Below the pieces are notes generated by a model. It was not told where the DNA came from. It saw only the letters and a program-made list of their open reading frames with translations, and made no database searches. Shown here one piece after another: positions 36,401-44,823 of a stretch of DNA of 64,000 bases (its first letter is position 1; each line of letters starts with the position of its first letter). The DNA is from Candidatus Hydrogenedentota bacterium (lineage in GTDB: Bacteria > Hydrogenedentota > Hydrogenedentia > Hydrogenedentales > CAITNO01). Position numbers and translations under genes: made by a program. The stretch is from positions 124,001-188,000 of the forward strand of contig CAITNO010000035.1 in the NCBI GenBank assembly GCA_903893795.1, written 5' to 3'.

Positions 36401-38538
36401 TCAGGTCCTCCGGTGGGGCGCACATTGAACAGGAGGACTTCCCCCAGGGGAACGGAAACATTGAGCGTGATGCCCCCATCGCTTTCCGCAAAGGCGACAG
36501 CTTGGTCATCCTTCAGATTCGTCACCTTGGCCGGTTTGAAGGGAAGGTCGCGCAACTGCACCGTTGCGCCCGGGTCCTTTGCCTCGTGGCTGATGACGAA
36601 GAGGAATCCTTCCCGGTCGTTCACCCGCAGAGATGCTTCGATGTCGGGATTGGACGAGCGCACATGGGGGCGCACGCCCGTCTCCTCCGCAATGGCCCGC
36701 AGCAGGCCGCACAACTGCGTCCGCGAGGAGGCGTTGTCGTCCTCGAAGGTCTGGAAGTAAGTGTCCTGCAAACAGAATCCCAGCAGGAAGGCGTGTCCGT
36801 GGCCCCAGTCATGACGCACGATGCCGGGCTGGCCCGATTCCGTCTTGAGCAGCACCTTCCCCGTCATCGCGGTGCAGGGGCGTGGGCTGACGAGTTTAAG
36901 GTCGAGCGTCTGGCCCAGCGCCTCGCCTTTGAGGGTGTCGGTGTTTCGCACAGTCTCGTCCGGGGGATTTTCGGGGCGGTTGGCCCAGATGGGCGCCTGC
37001 GCTTTGTAGGGAACCCAGTGCCCGGCGCGGCTGATCCGGTCGCCGTTCATCCCTGTGACGCCGAAGACGTCCTCCAGCGTGGTCGTGTGTTCCTTCCAGG
37101 CATTCAGGTGGGGTGCACAGTCCGCGATGACGGTGCCACCGTTGGCGACAAACTTGGCAATGTGCCCCGCCACGCTTTCGGGAAGCAGGTCCACGTCGAA
37201 GAGCACGAGCAGTTCCCTCCCGCCGAGAGTGTCGTCGGTCACCTCGTCCTCGTGGATGATGTCCAGTTCGCCGAAGGCCCGGAGGAAAAGTTCAAAGGAC
37301 AGGCCGACGTTGAAATACTCCTGCTGGAGTTGAAGGTATTGGGTTCGGGGAAAGAGCATGCAGGCCCTCGCCTTCATCTTGGGCGCGGCGAGGATCCGCC
37401 CCCCCGCCTTTTGGAGCAGCCGCAACCCGTCGCCGAAACTTTCCCAATGGCGCGCATCCACCGGAATCTTGTAGCCCGTCAGCAGATAGTCCGCCCCTTC
37501 CGCCACGGCCGTCATGCTCATCTCCCGTTCGCTCCAGTGCGTGGCCGCCAATTCCGGGCAGAGGAAGGGGGCGAACCATGCCGGGTTGTAGGTGCCCACC
37601 CAAAAGCCAAGCGCTTTCCCGTTCGCCTGCGTCAGGGCGCGCATTTGCGCGAAGGTGTAATGGGCCTGGCTGATGCGGGGCTTTGGCAGTTCGGCGGGCC
37701 GGCCAAAACGGAAATCGAACATCATGTAGGGATAGATGTCGAACATGAAGATGTCCGAGAAATCGCCGCCCCAGTGGAAAACATCGTCAATGGCCAGTTC
37801 CGAATGGGAAGTGCAACCCCCGCCGAAAGTGTTGTGGCTGTCATGGGTCAGCGTGACTTTGAAGTTGGGGCTGATGTCCTTGACCATCCTGTACACCTGC
37901 CGCCACCCGTCGGGGAAATAGGCGGAACGGAAGTTGAGCACATCCAGCCACGTGTGGGGATTGCCGCGGATGCTGTCCAAATCCGGGGGCAGGTCATAAC
38001 CATAACGCTTCTTGAATTCGGCCTTGACCTCATCGTTATAGCCGAAGGACGGCGCCCCCCAGTGAAAGGGCTCGTCCTGAAAGGTGAACGCGTTGTACAG
38101 GTTTGGAATGGCCTTCAGCGGTGCCAGGGCGCTTTCGGCGCGGGCGCGCACGGTCTCCAGGTATTTCGGCGAATACACACAAATCTCGGGCGGGGCCGTG
38201 CGCTCGAAGCCTTCCAGCGCACCGGCATTGTAGGTGACGAACATCCCCTTCGATTCGGCGTACTTGAGGAGCAGCGCCTCCTCTTCCGCAGGACGTCCCG
38301 TCGGCACTTCGAGGCCCGTAAAGCCGTGGGCGAGGATGTTGTCTATCGTGCTGCGCAGCACCTCCTCGGCAATGGGCCCCTCTTCACCCTTCCACCCCTC
38401 CCCCGCAGGCACCGGAGAGAATTGCGTCGCCACGGGGAAACACTCAGGCTTTACCGGGTTGAAGGTCCCCGATTGTGCATTTACCCCCGAAAAAACGCAA
38501 CACATCACGCCCAGCATGGCAATGATTCGAATCTTCAT
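36397..38538 (-). CDS. Secreted GH42-like (beta-galactosidase-type) glycoside hydrolase
   Basis: I chose ATG 38538 because it starts a signal peptide (MKIRIIAMLGVMCCVFSGVN, cleavage near NAQ); ATG 38550 is an alternative. The product is 713 residues. The N-terminal TIM barrel contains FTFQDEPFHWG, where the Glu fits an acid/base position. The later TGYKIPVDARHWESFGDGLR and PRTQYLQLQQEYFN lead to a trimerisation-like domain (IHEDEVTDDTLGGRELLVLF, GGTVIADCAPHLNAWKEH) as in GH42. The match is to the general fold and is moderate; the enzyme may act on another beta-linked sugar. The final bases overlap the metallo-beta-lactamase-fold gene, so the two are one operon. Confidence 0.72.
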   Translation of the reverse strand: MKIRIIAMLGVMCCVFSGVNAQSGTFNPVKPECFPVATQFSPVPAGEGWKGEEGPIAEEVLRSTIDNILAHGFTGLEVPTGRPAEEEALLLKYAESKGMFVTYNAGALEGFERTAPPEICVYSPKYLETVRARAESALAPLKAIPNLYNAFTFQDEPFHWGAPSFGYNDEVKAEFKKRYGYDLPPDLDSIRGNPHTWLDVLNFRSAYFPDGWRQVYRMVKDISPNFKVTLTHDSHNTFGGGCTSHSELAIDDVFHWGGDFSDIFMFDIYPYMMFDFRFGRPAELPKPRISQAHYTFAQMRALTQANGKALGFWVGTYNPAWFAPFLCPELAATHWSEREMSMTAVAEGADYLLTGYKIPVDARHWESFGDGLRLLQKAGGRILAAPKMKARACMLFPRTQYLQLQQEYFNVGLSFELFLRAFGELDIIHEDEVTDDTLGGRELLVLFDVDLLPESVAGHIAKFVANGGTVIADCAPHLNAWKEHTTTLEDVFGVTGMNGDRISRAGHWVPYKAQAPIWANRPENPPDETVRNTDTLKGEALGQTLDLKLVSPRPCTAMTGKVLLKTESGQPGIVRHDWGHGHAFLLGFCLQDTYFQTFEDDNASSRTQLCGLLRAIAEETGVRPHVRSSNPDIEASLRVNDREGFLFVISHEAKDPGATVQLRDLPFKPAKVTNLKDDQAVAFAESDGGITLNVSVPLGEVLLFNVRPTGGPE

Positions 38539-38834
38539 GGGTCCACTCATTTCTTGCCCGTCCCCTGCCCTTGAGAAAACCATGACCACTTGGCACCGCG
38601 CCAATCTATCACATTCTTCCAAAGACTTCCTTGCCACTGCAAGCACTCGGCACTTCCATCCAAGGGGAAACAGGTTTCCGAAGATGCAGACTGCGGCGAA
38701 GACACGAAGCTCCCGGTCCATCTTGTCCTGTCGATCCTGTCGCTCTCGACCTATGGTGCTTTCGTCATTCCATCGCGTGTTCTTCGCGTGCGTTGAGTCC
38801 TCATGGCACAACCGGAATTCAGTGTGAAATCCGC
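38539..38834. other. Intergenic region before the tRNA genes; no gene seen
   Basis: The region separates the GH42-like gene (minus) from the tRNA promoter (plus). The open frames here have no recognisable product and no suitable binding site. No repeats stand out. Confidence 0.4.
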
Positions 38835-38864
38835 TTGACACGGCCCGGAAAGTTTTGTTAATAT
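38835..38864 (+). promoter_or_regulatory. Sigma-70 promoter of the tRNA-Gly/tRNA-Lys operon
   Basis: A perfect -35 TTGACA (38835-38840) is followed by an 18-base spacer and TAATAT (38859-38864); TTAATA with a 17-base spacer overlaps it. The tRNA-Gly gene starts 12 bases later. This is the clearest promoter in the window. Confidence 0.75.
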
Positions 38865-38876
38865 TTACAGCACTGA

Positions 38877-38951
38877 GCGGGAGTAACTCAGTGGTAGAGT
38901 GTAACCTTGCCAAGGTTAAAGTCGCGAGTTCAAGTCTCGTCTCCCGCTCCA
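38877..38951 (+). tRNA. tRNA-Gly (anticodon GCC)
   Basis: The acceptor stem GCGGGAG pairs with CTCCCGC, followed by T and the encoded CCA (38949-38951). The anticodon arm TAACC-TTGCCAA-GGTTA carries GCC. The T arm contains GTTCAAGT. It is the first gene of a two-tRNA operon, 14 bases before tRNA-Lys. Confidence 0.92.
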
Positions 38952-38965
38952 TTTTTTTCTTTTCT

Positions 38966-39041
38966 GGGTCGTTAGCTCAGCTGGTAGAGCAGGTGACTCT
39001 TAATCACAAGGTCGAGGGTTCGACTCCCCCACGACCCACCA
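38966..39041 (+). tRNA. tRNA-Lys (anticodon CTT), integration target
   Basis: The acceptor stem GGGTCGT pairs with ACGACCC, then A and the encoded CCA (39039-39041). The anticodon loop CTCTTAA gives CTT (Lys). From its anticodon loop to four bases beyond the CCA, this gene forms the left copy of a 49-base repeat whose right copy is at 47640-47688. The left tRNA is intact and next to the integrase, as expected when an element restores the 3-prime half of its target. Confidence 0.93.
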
Positions 39042-39045
39042 GATA
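38997..39045 (+). repeat. attL: left 49-base direct repeat of the integrated element
   Basis: It is identical base for base to 47640-47688. It begins in the tRNA-Lys anticodon loop (CTCTTAATCAC) and ends at AGATA four bases after the CCA. The flanking bases differ at both sides (A versus T before, G versus A after), so 49 bases is the exact repeat length. Confidence 0.93.
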
Positions 39046-39052
39046 GTGAATA

Positions 39053-39085
39053 AAGGACTTACAGAGATTCTGTGGGTCCTTTTTT
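39053..39085 (+). terminator. Rho-independent terminator just inside the element
   Basis: AAGGAC (39053-39058) pairs with GTCCTT (39076-39081), an inner ACAGA/TCTGT stem adds five pairs, and six T follow the loop structure. It now ends the tRNA transcript. The chromosome's own terminator, cut off from the tRNA by the insertion, lies beyond attR and shares the stretch AAGGACTTACA. Confidence 0.8.
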
Positions 39086-39104
39086 CATTGGTTTTCTACC
39101 CCCA

Positions 39105-39271
39105 TGGTGCACTCATGGTGCAATTGCTTTTCAAAGCAGTCATCAATCGTCCCGAAATGCACCCCGGCAGACCGCCATCCCCGCCAATACCAAGCCCCAA
39201 GAATGGGGGAGATCATGCCCTTTTTCAAAGAATATGCACCACTACTGCACCACCGCACCATGGTGCAGTTG
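39105..39271. repeat. Cluster of TGGTGCA repeats at the left end of the element
   Basis: TGGTGCA occurs at 39105 and 39116 (plus orientation, 11-base spacing; the second reads TGGTGCAATTG). It occurs inverted as TGCACCA at 39235 and 39246 (again 11 bases), with CGCACCA at 39254, and as TGGTGCAGTTG at 39261-39271. A matching pair lies near the right end (47502, 47513). The spacing of about one helical turn suggests protein-binding sites, most simply integrase arm sites. Confidence 0.55.
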
Positions 39272-39326
39272 TAAGCTACTTGTTTTCAGTCACTTGAAGG
39301 AATCGTACATGTGATTGAGTATCACA

Positions 39327-39355
39327 TTGACATTTGTCAGCAAGTCTGATAGACT
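39327..39355 (+). promoter_or_regulatory. Candidate promoter and operator of the integrase gene
   Basis: TTGACA (39327-39332) and TAGACT (39350-39355) are 17 bases apart. A TGACA-TT-TGTCA palindrome (39328-39339) covers the -35. Downstream, GTGAC (39363-39367), GTCAC (39376-39380) and a second GTGAC (39382-39386) form an inverted plus direct arrangement before the integrase ribosome binding site. This fits a regulated integrase promoter. Confidence 0.5.
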
Positions 39356-39405
39356 GTCTGTGGTGACTGTGAATTGTCACGGTGACTCACAGAAGGGATT
39401 CGGTC

Positions 39406-40527
39406 ATGGCGATGATTGAAGAACGAAAAGACAGCAAGGGGAAAGTGCATTTCCGCGCGATGGTGCGCATCAAGGGGCATCCGGTCAAGAGCAAAACCTT
39501 TGACCGCAAGACCGATGCGAAGAATTGGGCGGCCCAGGAAGAGACGGACATTCGGTCCGGCCGCAGCGTTGGCGCCGTCAATGCCAAGTCGCACACGTTC
39601 AAGGAAGCCGCGGAGCGATACCGCAAAGAGGTGCTTCCCCACAAGCGGGCCAACACCATTGCGGGCCAGACCATTCAATTGAAGTTCTGGGAGGACCATC
39701 TTGGACCGCTTGCCCTGGGTGACATAAATACCGGGTTGCTCTCCGGACTCAAGGCAAGCATGAAGAACAGGCGCGGCAGGGAAAAGAAGGCCATGTCCGC
39801 CGCAACGCAACGGCGCTACTTCGCGGTCCTGAGTCACCTATTCAACACCGCCCGCAAGGAATGGCAGTGGTGCCTGTCCAACCCGGTGGCCGACCTGTCC
39901 AAGCCCAAGGAACCCGCAGGCCGCGTCCGCTTCCTCGATGCGGGTGAACGCACCCGCCTCATGGCCGAGTGCAGGGCCAGCCAATGCGACATTCTGGAAG
40001 ATGTCGTTATCCTTGCCATGCTCACCGGGATGCGGCAGGGGGAGATCCTGGGTCTTGTGTGGAGCGAGGTTTCCTTTGAGCGCAAGGAAATCACCCTGCC
40101 ACCCGAGCGGGTCAAGAACAACACGCGGCGCACCGTGCCGCTGGCCGACGCCTGCGGCGCCATTCTGTTGAACCGCTACAAGGACCGGAAGGCCAATTGC
40201 GACTTGGTCTTTCCAGCGCCGGGTCACGGCAACGCCAAACCCAGAACCTATGATATCCGCACCGCTTTCGAGAATGCCGTGCTTCGTGCCGAAATAAAGA
40301 ACTTCCATTTTCACGACCTGCGGCATTGCTTCGCGTCCTATGTTGCGATGAACACCACCGCAAACGCCTTGGAACTGGCAACGCTCATGGGGCACAAGTC
40401 CATTCAGATGACGGCGCGGTACGCGCACCTGAGCAGTTCGCATCTTGCCAAGACCAATCAGCAAATGGCCAACGCGATTATGGGGACGACGAACCCGGCG
40501 CAACCCACGGAGGAAACTGCATCATGA
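39406..40527 (+). CDS. int: Tyrosine recombinase (integrase)
   Basis: ATG 39406 follows AAGGGA by seven bases. The product is 373 residues. The N-terminal about 60 residues are an arm-binding-type domain; a core-binding SAM-like domain follows (about 65-160). The catalytic domain holds Arg210 (LTGMRQGEILGL), Lys237 (VKNNTRRTVPL), His303 and Arg306 (HDLRH), His330 (MGHKS) and the nucleophile Tyr339 (TARYAHL); all are present. It should recombine the attachment site in tRNA-Lys 360 bases upstream. Its stop overlaps the next gene by four bases (ATGA). Confidence 0.95.
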   Translation: MAMIEERKDSKGKVHFRAMVRIKGHPVKSKTFDRKTDAKNWAAQEETDIRSGRSVGAVNAKSHTFKEAAERYRKEVLPHKRANTIAGQTIQLKFWEDHLGPLALGDINTGLLSGLKASMKNRRGREKKAMSAATQRRYFAVLSHLFNTARKEWQWCLSNPVADLSKPKEPAGRVRFLDAGERTRLMAECRASQCDILEDVVILAMLTGMRQGEILGLVWSEVSFERKEITLPPERVKNNTRRTVPLADACGAILLNRYKDRKANCDLVFPAPGHGNAKPRTYDIRTAFENAVLRAEIKNFHFHDLRHCFASYVAMNTTANALELATLMGHKSIQMTARYAHLSSSHLAKTNQQMANAIMGTTNPAQPTEETAS

Positions 40528-41315
40528 AAACACCGCGCAAGAAAGCCGCACCCAAAGCTACGAGTGCCGGTGCTGCCAAGGCCAGTACCATGATACCCGA
40601 CGTATACGTGGCGACCCCAGATCCAGAGACACGCTTGAGCGAAGACGCAACCCTTGAAGAGAGGGACAAGTTCGTCTCCGAAATGCTCGACTATTTCGGT
40701 GTTCCATGGTTCGGGGATTTGTCAGATCACGTTGGAGCGCCCTATTTTGTCCCTCGGAAAATCTTGTTGTCTGTCTATGAGTTCTTTAAATACGCGCTTC
40801 CGCAAGTATTACTCCGCGATGAAAAAGATAGTGCTGTGAAAGATGGGCGTCCCTTTGACATACCCCTGAATAGTGATACGCGTGCAGGAATTATCGGTCT
40901 TGATTGTTTCTCTGACATATTCGTGAATACTGAAACGCTTGCAGGAGTTCTCAGTATGGACGATAGTGAGTGTGAAAAGGCTTTGGCGTTCTTCAGGGCA
41001 GGCGCGGAATTCATTTATAGGATCGACGTAGATAGTTATCGTGAAGGGAGCGATCGGTATAGTGGAGCACAATCTAGACGGGCAAAAGAAAGGAAGGGCA
41101 AACCCAACTTGAAAAATCGTCCGCTCAAAGAGTGGGCGTTCACATTTATCCGCGAAACACTGGATGGAAAAGGGCCCACCAAGAACTGGGCAAGCAGCAT
41201 TTCCTATATGTTGGTTGGCGAAATGAGTAAGGGAACTCTGCCCGCCGTCGATCCGCCATCTCGGACGACAATCAACACATGGATCAAAGAGTATCAGTCA
41301 TCCAAAAGAGAATAG
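40524..41315 (+). CDS. Element-encoded protein of unknown function
   Basis: ATG 40524 overlaps the integrase stop (ATGA), with AGGAA upstream. The product is 263 residues, cytoplasmic-looking, without signal or membrane segments. A basic, Ala/Lys-rich N-terminus (MKTPRKKAAPKATSAGAAKA) precedes an acidic body with LEERDKFVSEMLDYFGVPWF and a basic stretch RRAKERKGKPNLKNRPLKEW. The C-terminus TTINTWIKEYQSSK resembles a DNA-binding helix end. I recognise no family. Codons become more AT-rich within it. Coupling with the integrase suggests a regulatory or accessory role in integration, which is inference only. Confidence 0.7.
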   Translation: MKTPRKKAAPKATSAGAAKASTMIPDVYVATPDPETRLSEDATLEERDKFVSEMLDYFGVPWFGDLSDHVGAPYFVPRKILLSVYEFFKYALPQVLLRDEKDSAVKDGRPFDIPLNSDTRAGIIGLDCFSDIFVNTETLAGVLSMDDSECEKALAFFRAGAEFIYRIDVDSYREGSDRYSGAQSRRAKERKGKPNLKNRPLKEWAFTFIRETLDGKGPTKNWASSISYMLVGEMSKGTLPAVDPPSRTTINTWIKEYQSSKRE

Positions 41316-41324
41316 CCTGAAATT

Positions 41325-41393
41325 TGCCGGGCACATTTCACCTATGTGACATTTTACCGGGCAAGCTTCTAAAGAACGGACATCTGCCGGGCA
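41325..41393. repeat. Three 9-base repeats with exact 30-base period
   Basis: TGCCGGGCA at 41325-41333, TACCGGGCA at 41355-41363 and TGCCGGGCA at 41385-41393 are spaced exactly 30 bases apart, each preceded by a GACATTT-like stretch. They lie in the 175-base gap before the excisionase-like gene. They could be operators or iterons. Because some IS21-family ends contain ACATTTTGCCGGGCA-like repeats, a degraded IS end is an alternative. Confidence 0.55.
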
Positions 41394-41490
41394 TACTGTA
41401 ATATTAGAGAGAGACATTAACGAGAATCTGCGCTAAACTCCAGACAGTGCTGAGAACACACCGTTCTTGGCGTTAACTGGAGCATACACG

Positions 41491-41733
41491 ATGACCACCT
41501 CGACCACCGCGCCGCAATGCTGCGGCACCCACCCCGCCACCGCCCACCCCGTCCTTCTGACCGTCCGCCAATGCGCGGAACGCCATCCCTTCATCGGGGA
41601 GCGCGGACTGAGGAACCTAATCTTCAACGCGGAGACAAACGGTTTTAGTGCCGTCCTTATTCGCGTTGGAAGGAAGGTACTGATCCACGAAGAAAACTAC
41701 TTCGCGTGGATACAACAGTCCCAGAACCGCTAA
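41491..41733 (+). CDS. Excisionase/AlpA-like DNA-binding protein
   Basis: ATG 41491 follows CTGGAG by about eight bases; an upstream in-frame TTG at 41467 is less likely. The product is 80 residues. After a loose N-terminus with a Cys pair, the segment LLTVRQCAERHPFIGERGLRNLI (split here for reading: a MerR/HTH-17-like helix-turn-helix) is followed by VGRKVLIHEENYFAWI. That is the usual wing-and-helix end of excisionase or AlpA-type proteins. A role in excision or in control of the downstream replication genes is inferred. It directly follows the phased repeats. Confidence 0.65.
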   Translation: MTTSTTAPQCCGTHPATAHPVLLTVRQCAERHPFIGERGLRNLIFNAETNGFSAVLIRVGRKVLIHEENYFAWIQQSQNR

Positions 41734-41758
41734 CCCACCAAGCGAAGGAAGGCACCCC

Positions 41759-42055
41759 ATGCACACCCTTACCGCCTTGCCCTGGTGGCGCGACAATCCC
41801 GACCCGACCCGGCTCTGTGCCGCGTTCTACGCGGTCACCGGGCGCCCCATAACCCCCCATGGCCGAACTTGGATCAACATGTCCTGCATCCTGCCCGGTC
41901 ACCCGGACAAACGGCCCAGTTTCGGGTTCAATGCGAACACCGGCGCCTGGTGCTGCCATGGCTGCGGGCGCCGCGGCGATCTCGCCGGACTGGTGATGGA
42001 ACTTTACGGCATGGGTTTCCGGGAAGCCCGTACCTTTTTGGAGGGCGTCAATTGA
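41759..42055 (+). CDS. CHC2-type primase zinc-finger protein
   Basis: ATG 41759 follows AAGGAAGG. The product is 98 residues. Its core CILPGHPDKRPSFGFNANTG, continuing into WCCHGCGRRGDLAGLVM, has the CHC2 pattern Cys-His-Cys-Cys of DnaG-type primases. It is short because the catalytic TOPRIM part is encoded separately, two genes downstream. Together the two resemble a split primase, as seen in phage satellites. The stop overlaps the next start. Confidence 0.85.
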   Translation: MHTLTALPWWRDNPDPTRLCAAFYAVTGRPITPHGRTWINMSCILPGHPDKRPSFGFNANTGAWCCHGCGRRGDLAGLVMELYGMGFREARTFLEGVN

Positions 42056-42255
42056 AGGACCCCTATAGACTGGCCGAAGAGAAGGCCGAACGGACTTATG
42101 AAACGGTACTCCTATTGGCCCAAGGTGTGAAGTCCGCCGAAGCGATGGGCGACAGTCGCGCCTTGGACATAAAGAAAGCGCTCTTGGATTTCTCGTTGAC
42201 CATGATCGACAAACTGTATGAGTTGACCCGGCTTCCCCAAGGGACCAAACCATGA
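42052..42255 (+). CDS. Small element protein between split primase genes
   Basis: TTG 42052 overlaps the preceding TGA (TTGA), and the stop overlaps the next ATG (ATGA), so it is translationally coupled on both sides. The product is 67 residues and mostly helical (LAEEKAERTYETVLLLAQGV; LLDFSLTMIDKLYELTRL). No family is recognised. Its position suggests a small subunit or adaptor in the replication module. Confidence 0.65.
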   Translation: MKDPYRLAEEKAERTYETVLLLAQGVKSAEAMGDSRALDIKKALLDFSLTMIDKLYELTRLPQGTKP

Positions 42256-44330
42256 GCACAACGACAGCGCCCGCCCGAGAAGATATCCCCCGGCGCCTGC
42301 CGGACGGTTCCACACTCCTGCGCTCATGGACCTATCGCGACGGCCGCGGAACCTTCGTCCTTGTTGTTGGGCGCTACAGTGGCGCGGCAGGCAAGACCTA
42401 CCGGCCCTATCATGCCGTGAACGGGTCTTGGGTGCCTGGATACGGAGCAGGGCCGCGGCCGATAATCAACCGCCGCAAACTGGACCAAGCGCCGGACACG
42501 GAAACCGCCTTCATTGTCGAAGGCGAGAAATGCGCTTTCGCCCTGGCCACATTGGGGATTCTGGCGACCACCTCGCCGGGCGGCGCCATGCAGGCGAGAC
42601 AGGCCGACTGGAGCCCGTTGGAACGCTTCCCGAAGGTGCGCATACTTCGGGACAATGACCAACCCGGTGAACGCTACGCGGCGGATGTGCGCGACATGCT
42701 GGCGGGCTTGCCCGGTTCGCGCCACGTCGAAACCTTGGTTCTTGCCGACGTGCCTGACCATGGCGATGTGTGCGATTGGATTGCGGCACGGTTGCCCGAG
42801 TGGGACGGTTTTGCGGTCATTCCAGAAGAGCACCGTGCCCGGCTGCGCGCGGAACTGGAGCAGGCCATGGATGCATGCGCCGTGTCCGCACCTGTTGTCG
42901 AGGTCGCCGAACGCCCCGAACCGATCCCGCTCCGGCGCGCCATTGGCGAATGCGACGCAGTGCCGCTCGACGCACTGCCCGCCATGGTGGCCGATGCCGT
43001 GCACGGAATTGCCGGTGCCGTCCAGGTTCACCCCGCCCTGGCCTTGAATTGCGCACTCGCTGCCGCGTCCGTGGCCGTGCAGGCCCATGCTGACATCGTG
43101 CTCGACGGACGCAGGATGCCGCCGACGTTGTTCCTTCAAAGTGTGGTGGAAACCGGCGGACGCAAATCATCCGCCGACGCCGTCGCGCTGGCAGCACACC
43201 GTCATTGCGAATCCGAATGGGCCGCGCAATACGGGCACGACAAACACGCCTACGAATGCGCCCTAAAGGCGCACAACGTGGCCGTGAAGGACGCGGAACG
43301 CAAACACCAAAGCAAGGGGCGGGAGGCGATACAGCACGCGCTGGAGGCCATTGGAGCGCCCCCAGAGGCGCCGATGGAACCGTACTTGCTGACAGGCAAC
43401 GTCACCGTCGAGGGAATAGCGCGGATGCTCCGTTATGGTCGCCCAAGCATCGGGATATTTTCGGATGAGGGAGGGCAGATCGTCGGCGGGCATGCCATGC
43501 AATCAGACAACATGCTCAAAACGCTTTCGGAGCTGTCGAGCTTTTGGGACGGTCGCGGCGGAGTGCGCACCCGCGCCGGGGACGGCGTCGCACCCATGTT
43601 TGGCCGCCGTTGCGCCTTGCACTTGCAAATGCAGCCGGACGTTTTCCGCGTGCTCATGGGCCAGCGTATCGCCTCAACGCAGGGGTTCATGCCGCGATGC
43701 CTTATCGCGTGGCCCCCCACGCTGCGGGGCACTCGGAAGTATCAGGGAACGGATGCTCTCGAACAACCGGGAATTGTTCGATTTCTAAATAGAATGTCCG
43801 ACATTCTCATGAACCCACTTCCCCTGACCGAAGACCGCGTTTATGGTCTACAGCCGCGCGAATTACCCCTGTCACCTTCAGCCAAGGATCTGTTCATTGG
43901 GTTTTACGACACCGTCGAGACGCAGAACGGGCCAGGCGGACCTCTCGACGCTATCCACGGATGGGCCAGCAAGGCAGCAGAACACGCTCTTCGTATCGCC
44001 GGAGTACTGGAACTGACAGAGAACCTCGACGCGCCCGCAATCTCGCCGGAGTGCATGACCGGCGGTATCGCGCTGGCCGAGTTCTATATGGGGGAGGTAG
44101 CACGGGTAGCGGGGGTAGCAGCCGTCCCGCCTGAGATTCTACTTGCCGAAGAATTGCTCGAATGGTTGCGCGGTAGACAGGAGGAAATATTCACGTCCAA
44201 GCTGATCATGCAGTTCGGACCCAGCCAAATACGTGATGCCGAAACGGTCAGCCGAATTATGGGAATCCTCACTGCGCACGGATACACCCAGGTCGTACCG
44301 GGTCGCAAACAATGGAAGCTCTACCGATGA
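42252..44330 (+). CDS. TOPRIM-DUF3987 primase/helicase-like protein
   Basis: ATG 42252 overlaps the previous stop. The product is 692 residues. The N-terminal part carries a TOPRIM-like signature: IVEGEKCAFALA and RILRDNDQPGERYA give the catalytic Glu and the Asp pair. The middle and C-terminal part (from about 240) matches DUF3987, with FLQSVVETGGRKSSADAVAL near 300 and SIGIFSDEGGQIVGGHAM later. Such proteins replicate plasmids, phage satellites and integrative elements. The GGRKS stretch takes the place of a standard Walker A, so the helicase is noncanonical. It should initiate element replication with the CHC2 protein. Confidence 0.82.
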   Translation: MSTTTAPAREDIPRRLPDGSTLLRSWTYRDGRGTFVLVVGRYSGAAGKTYRPYHAVNGSWVPGYGAGPRPIINRRKLDQAPDTETAFIVEGEKCAFALATLGILATTSPGGAMQARQADWSPLERFPKVRILRDNDQPGERYAADVRDMLAGLPGSRHVETLVLADVPDHGDVCDWIAARLPEWDGFAVIPEEHRARLRAELEQAMDACAVSAPVVEVAERPEPIPLRRAIGECDAVPLDALPAMVADAVHGIAGAVQVHPALALNCALAAASVAVQAHADIVLDGRRMPPTLFLQSVVETGGRKSSADAVALAAHRHCESEWAAQYGHDKHAYECALKAHNVAVKDAERKHQSKGREAIQHALEAIGAPPEAPMEPYLLTGNVTVEGIARMLRYGRPSIGIFSDEGGQIVGGHAMQSDNMLKTLSELSSFWDGRGGVRTRAGDGVAPMFGRRCALHLQMQPDVFRVLMGQRIASTQGFMPRCLIAWPPTLRGTRKYQGTDALEQPGIVRFLNRMSDILMNPLPLTEDRVYGLQPRELPLSPSAKDLFIGFYDTVETQNGPGGPLDAIHGWASKAAEHALRIAGVLELTENLDAPAISPECMTGGIALAEFYMGEVARVAGVAAVPPEILLAEELLEWLRGRQEEIFTSKLIMQFGPSQIRDAETVSRIMGILTAHGYTQVVPGRKQWKLYR

Positions 44331-44569
44331 TTCCGGGATACAAGAAATTTCAACCGGGACCCCCTGCTACTTCCGCTACCCCCGCTACCAAGCCCATGCC
44401 CACCCGGAACGAGGTAGCAAAGGTAGCAGAGGTAGCAGCATCCGGCGGGTCGAAAACTTGGGATTACCAGATCCGCGACTGGGCACCCGAACGGGCCGCG
44501 ATCATGGAATATGACGGCGGACTATCCCGTGCCGAAGCCGAACGCCGCGCCTATGGCGGGAGCAATTGA
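44327..44569 (+). CDS. Small phage-type protein following DUF3987
   Basis: ATG 44327 overlaps the previous TGA (ATGA); an in-frame ATG at 44312 is also possible. The product is 80 residues. A Pro/Thr-rich N-terminus leads to WAPERAAIMEYDGGLSRAEA, continuing ERRAY. This short ERAAIMEYDGGLSRxEAE motif is often found at the end of phage and element replication modules. The role is unknown. It closes the four-gene overlapping cluster. Confidence 0.65.
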   Translation: MIPGYKKFQPGPPATSATPATKPMPTRNEVAKVAEVAASGGSKTWDYQIRDWAPERAAIMEYDGGLSRAEAERRAYGGSN

Positions 44570-44733
44570 GCACCAGAAACGGTTAGTGCGTGTGACCCCA
44601 ATGCGCGCCTGCGTATACGCGCGGATGTATTGTCATCAATCCACCAATTTCTCTGCCGGTCTCCCCTCTAACCCCTCACTCCTTGCGCGCGCCACCAGCA
44701 CCCGTGCGCCCAGAACATATTGTCACTCTGATA

Positions 44734-44762
44734 TTGCGTCCCGAGCGTGTTCCCTGTATTCT
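44734..44762 (+). promoter_or_regulatory. Candidate promoter of the WD40 cargo gene
   Basis: TTGCGT (44734-44739) and TATTCT (44757-44762) are exactly 17 bases apart, 62 bases before the cargo ATG. The gap of 254 bases from the last replication gene also favours independent transcription. Confidence 0.4.
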
Positions 44763-44823
44763 TGCTACAGACGGTTCAGATTTGGGCCTGAAACAAAAGT
44801 CGAATACAGAGGAGTCAAGGGTC

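Noticed and set aside
36337..38574. Plus-strand open frame of 745 codons opposite the GH42-like gene
   Set aside because: Antisense shadow without domain signature; the minus strand has a signal peptide and hydrolase motifs.
44683..44823. Longer start for the WD40 cargo protein
   Set aside because: The extra 47 residues put a non-secretory tail ahead of the export signal and would cover the candidate promoter.
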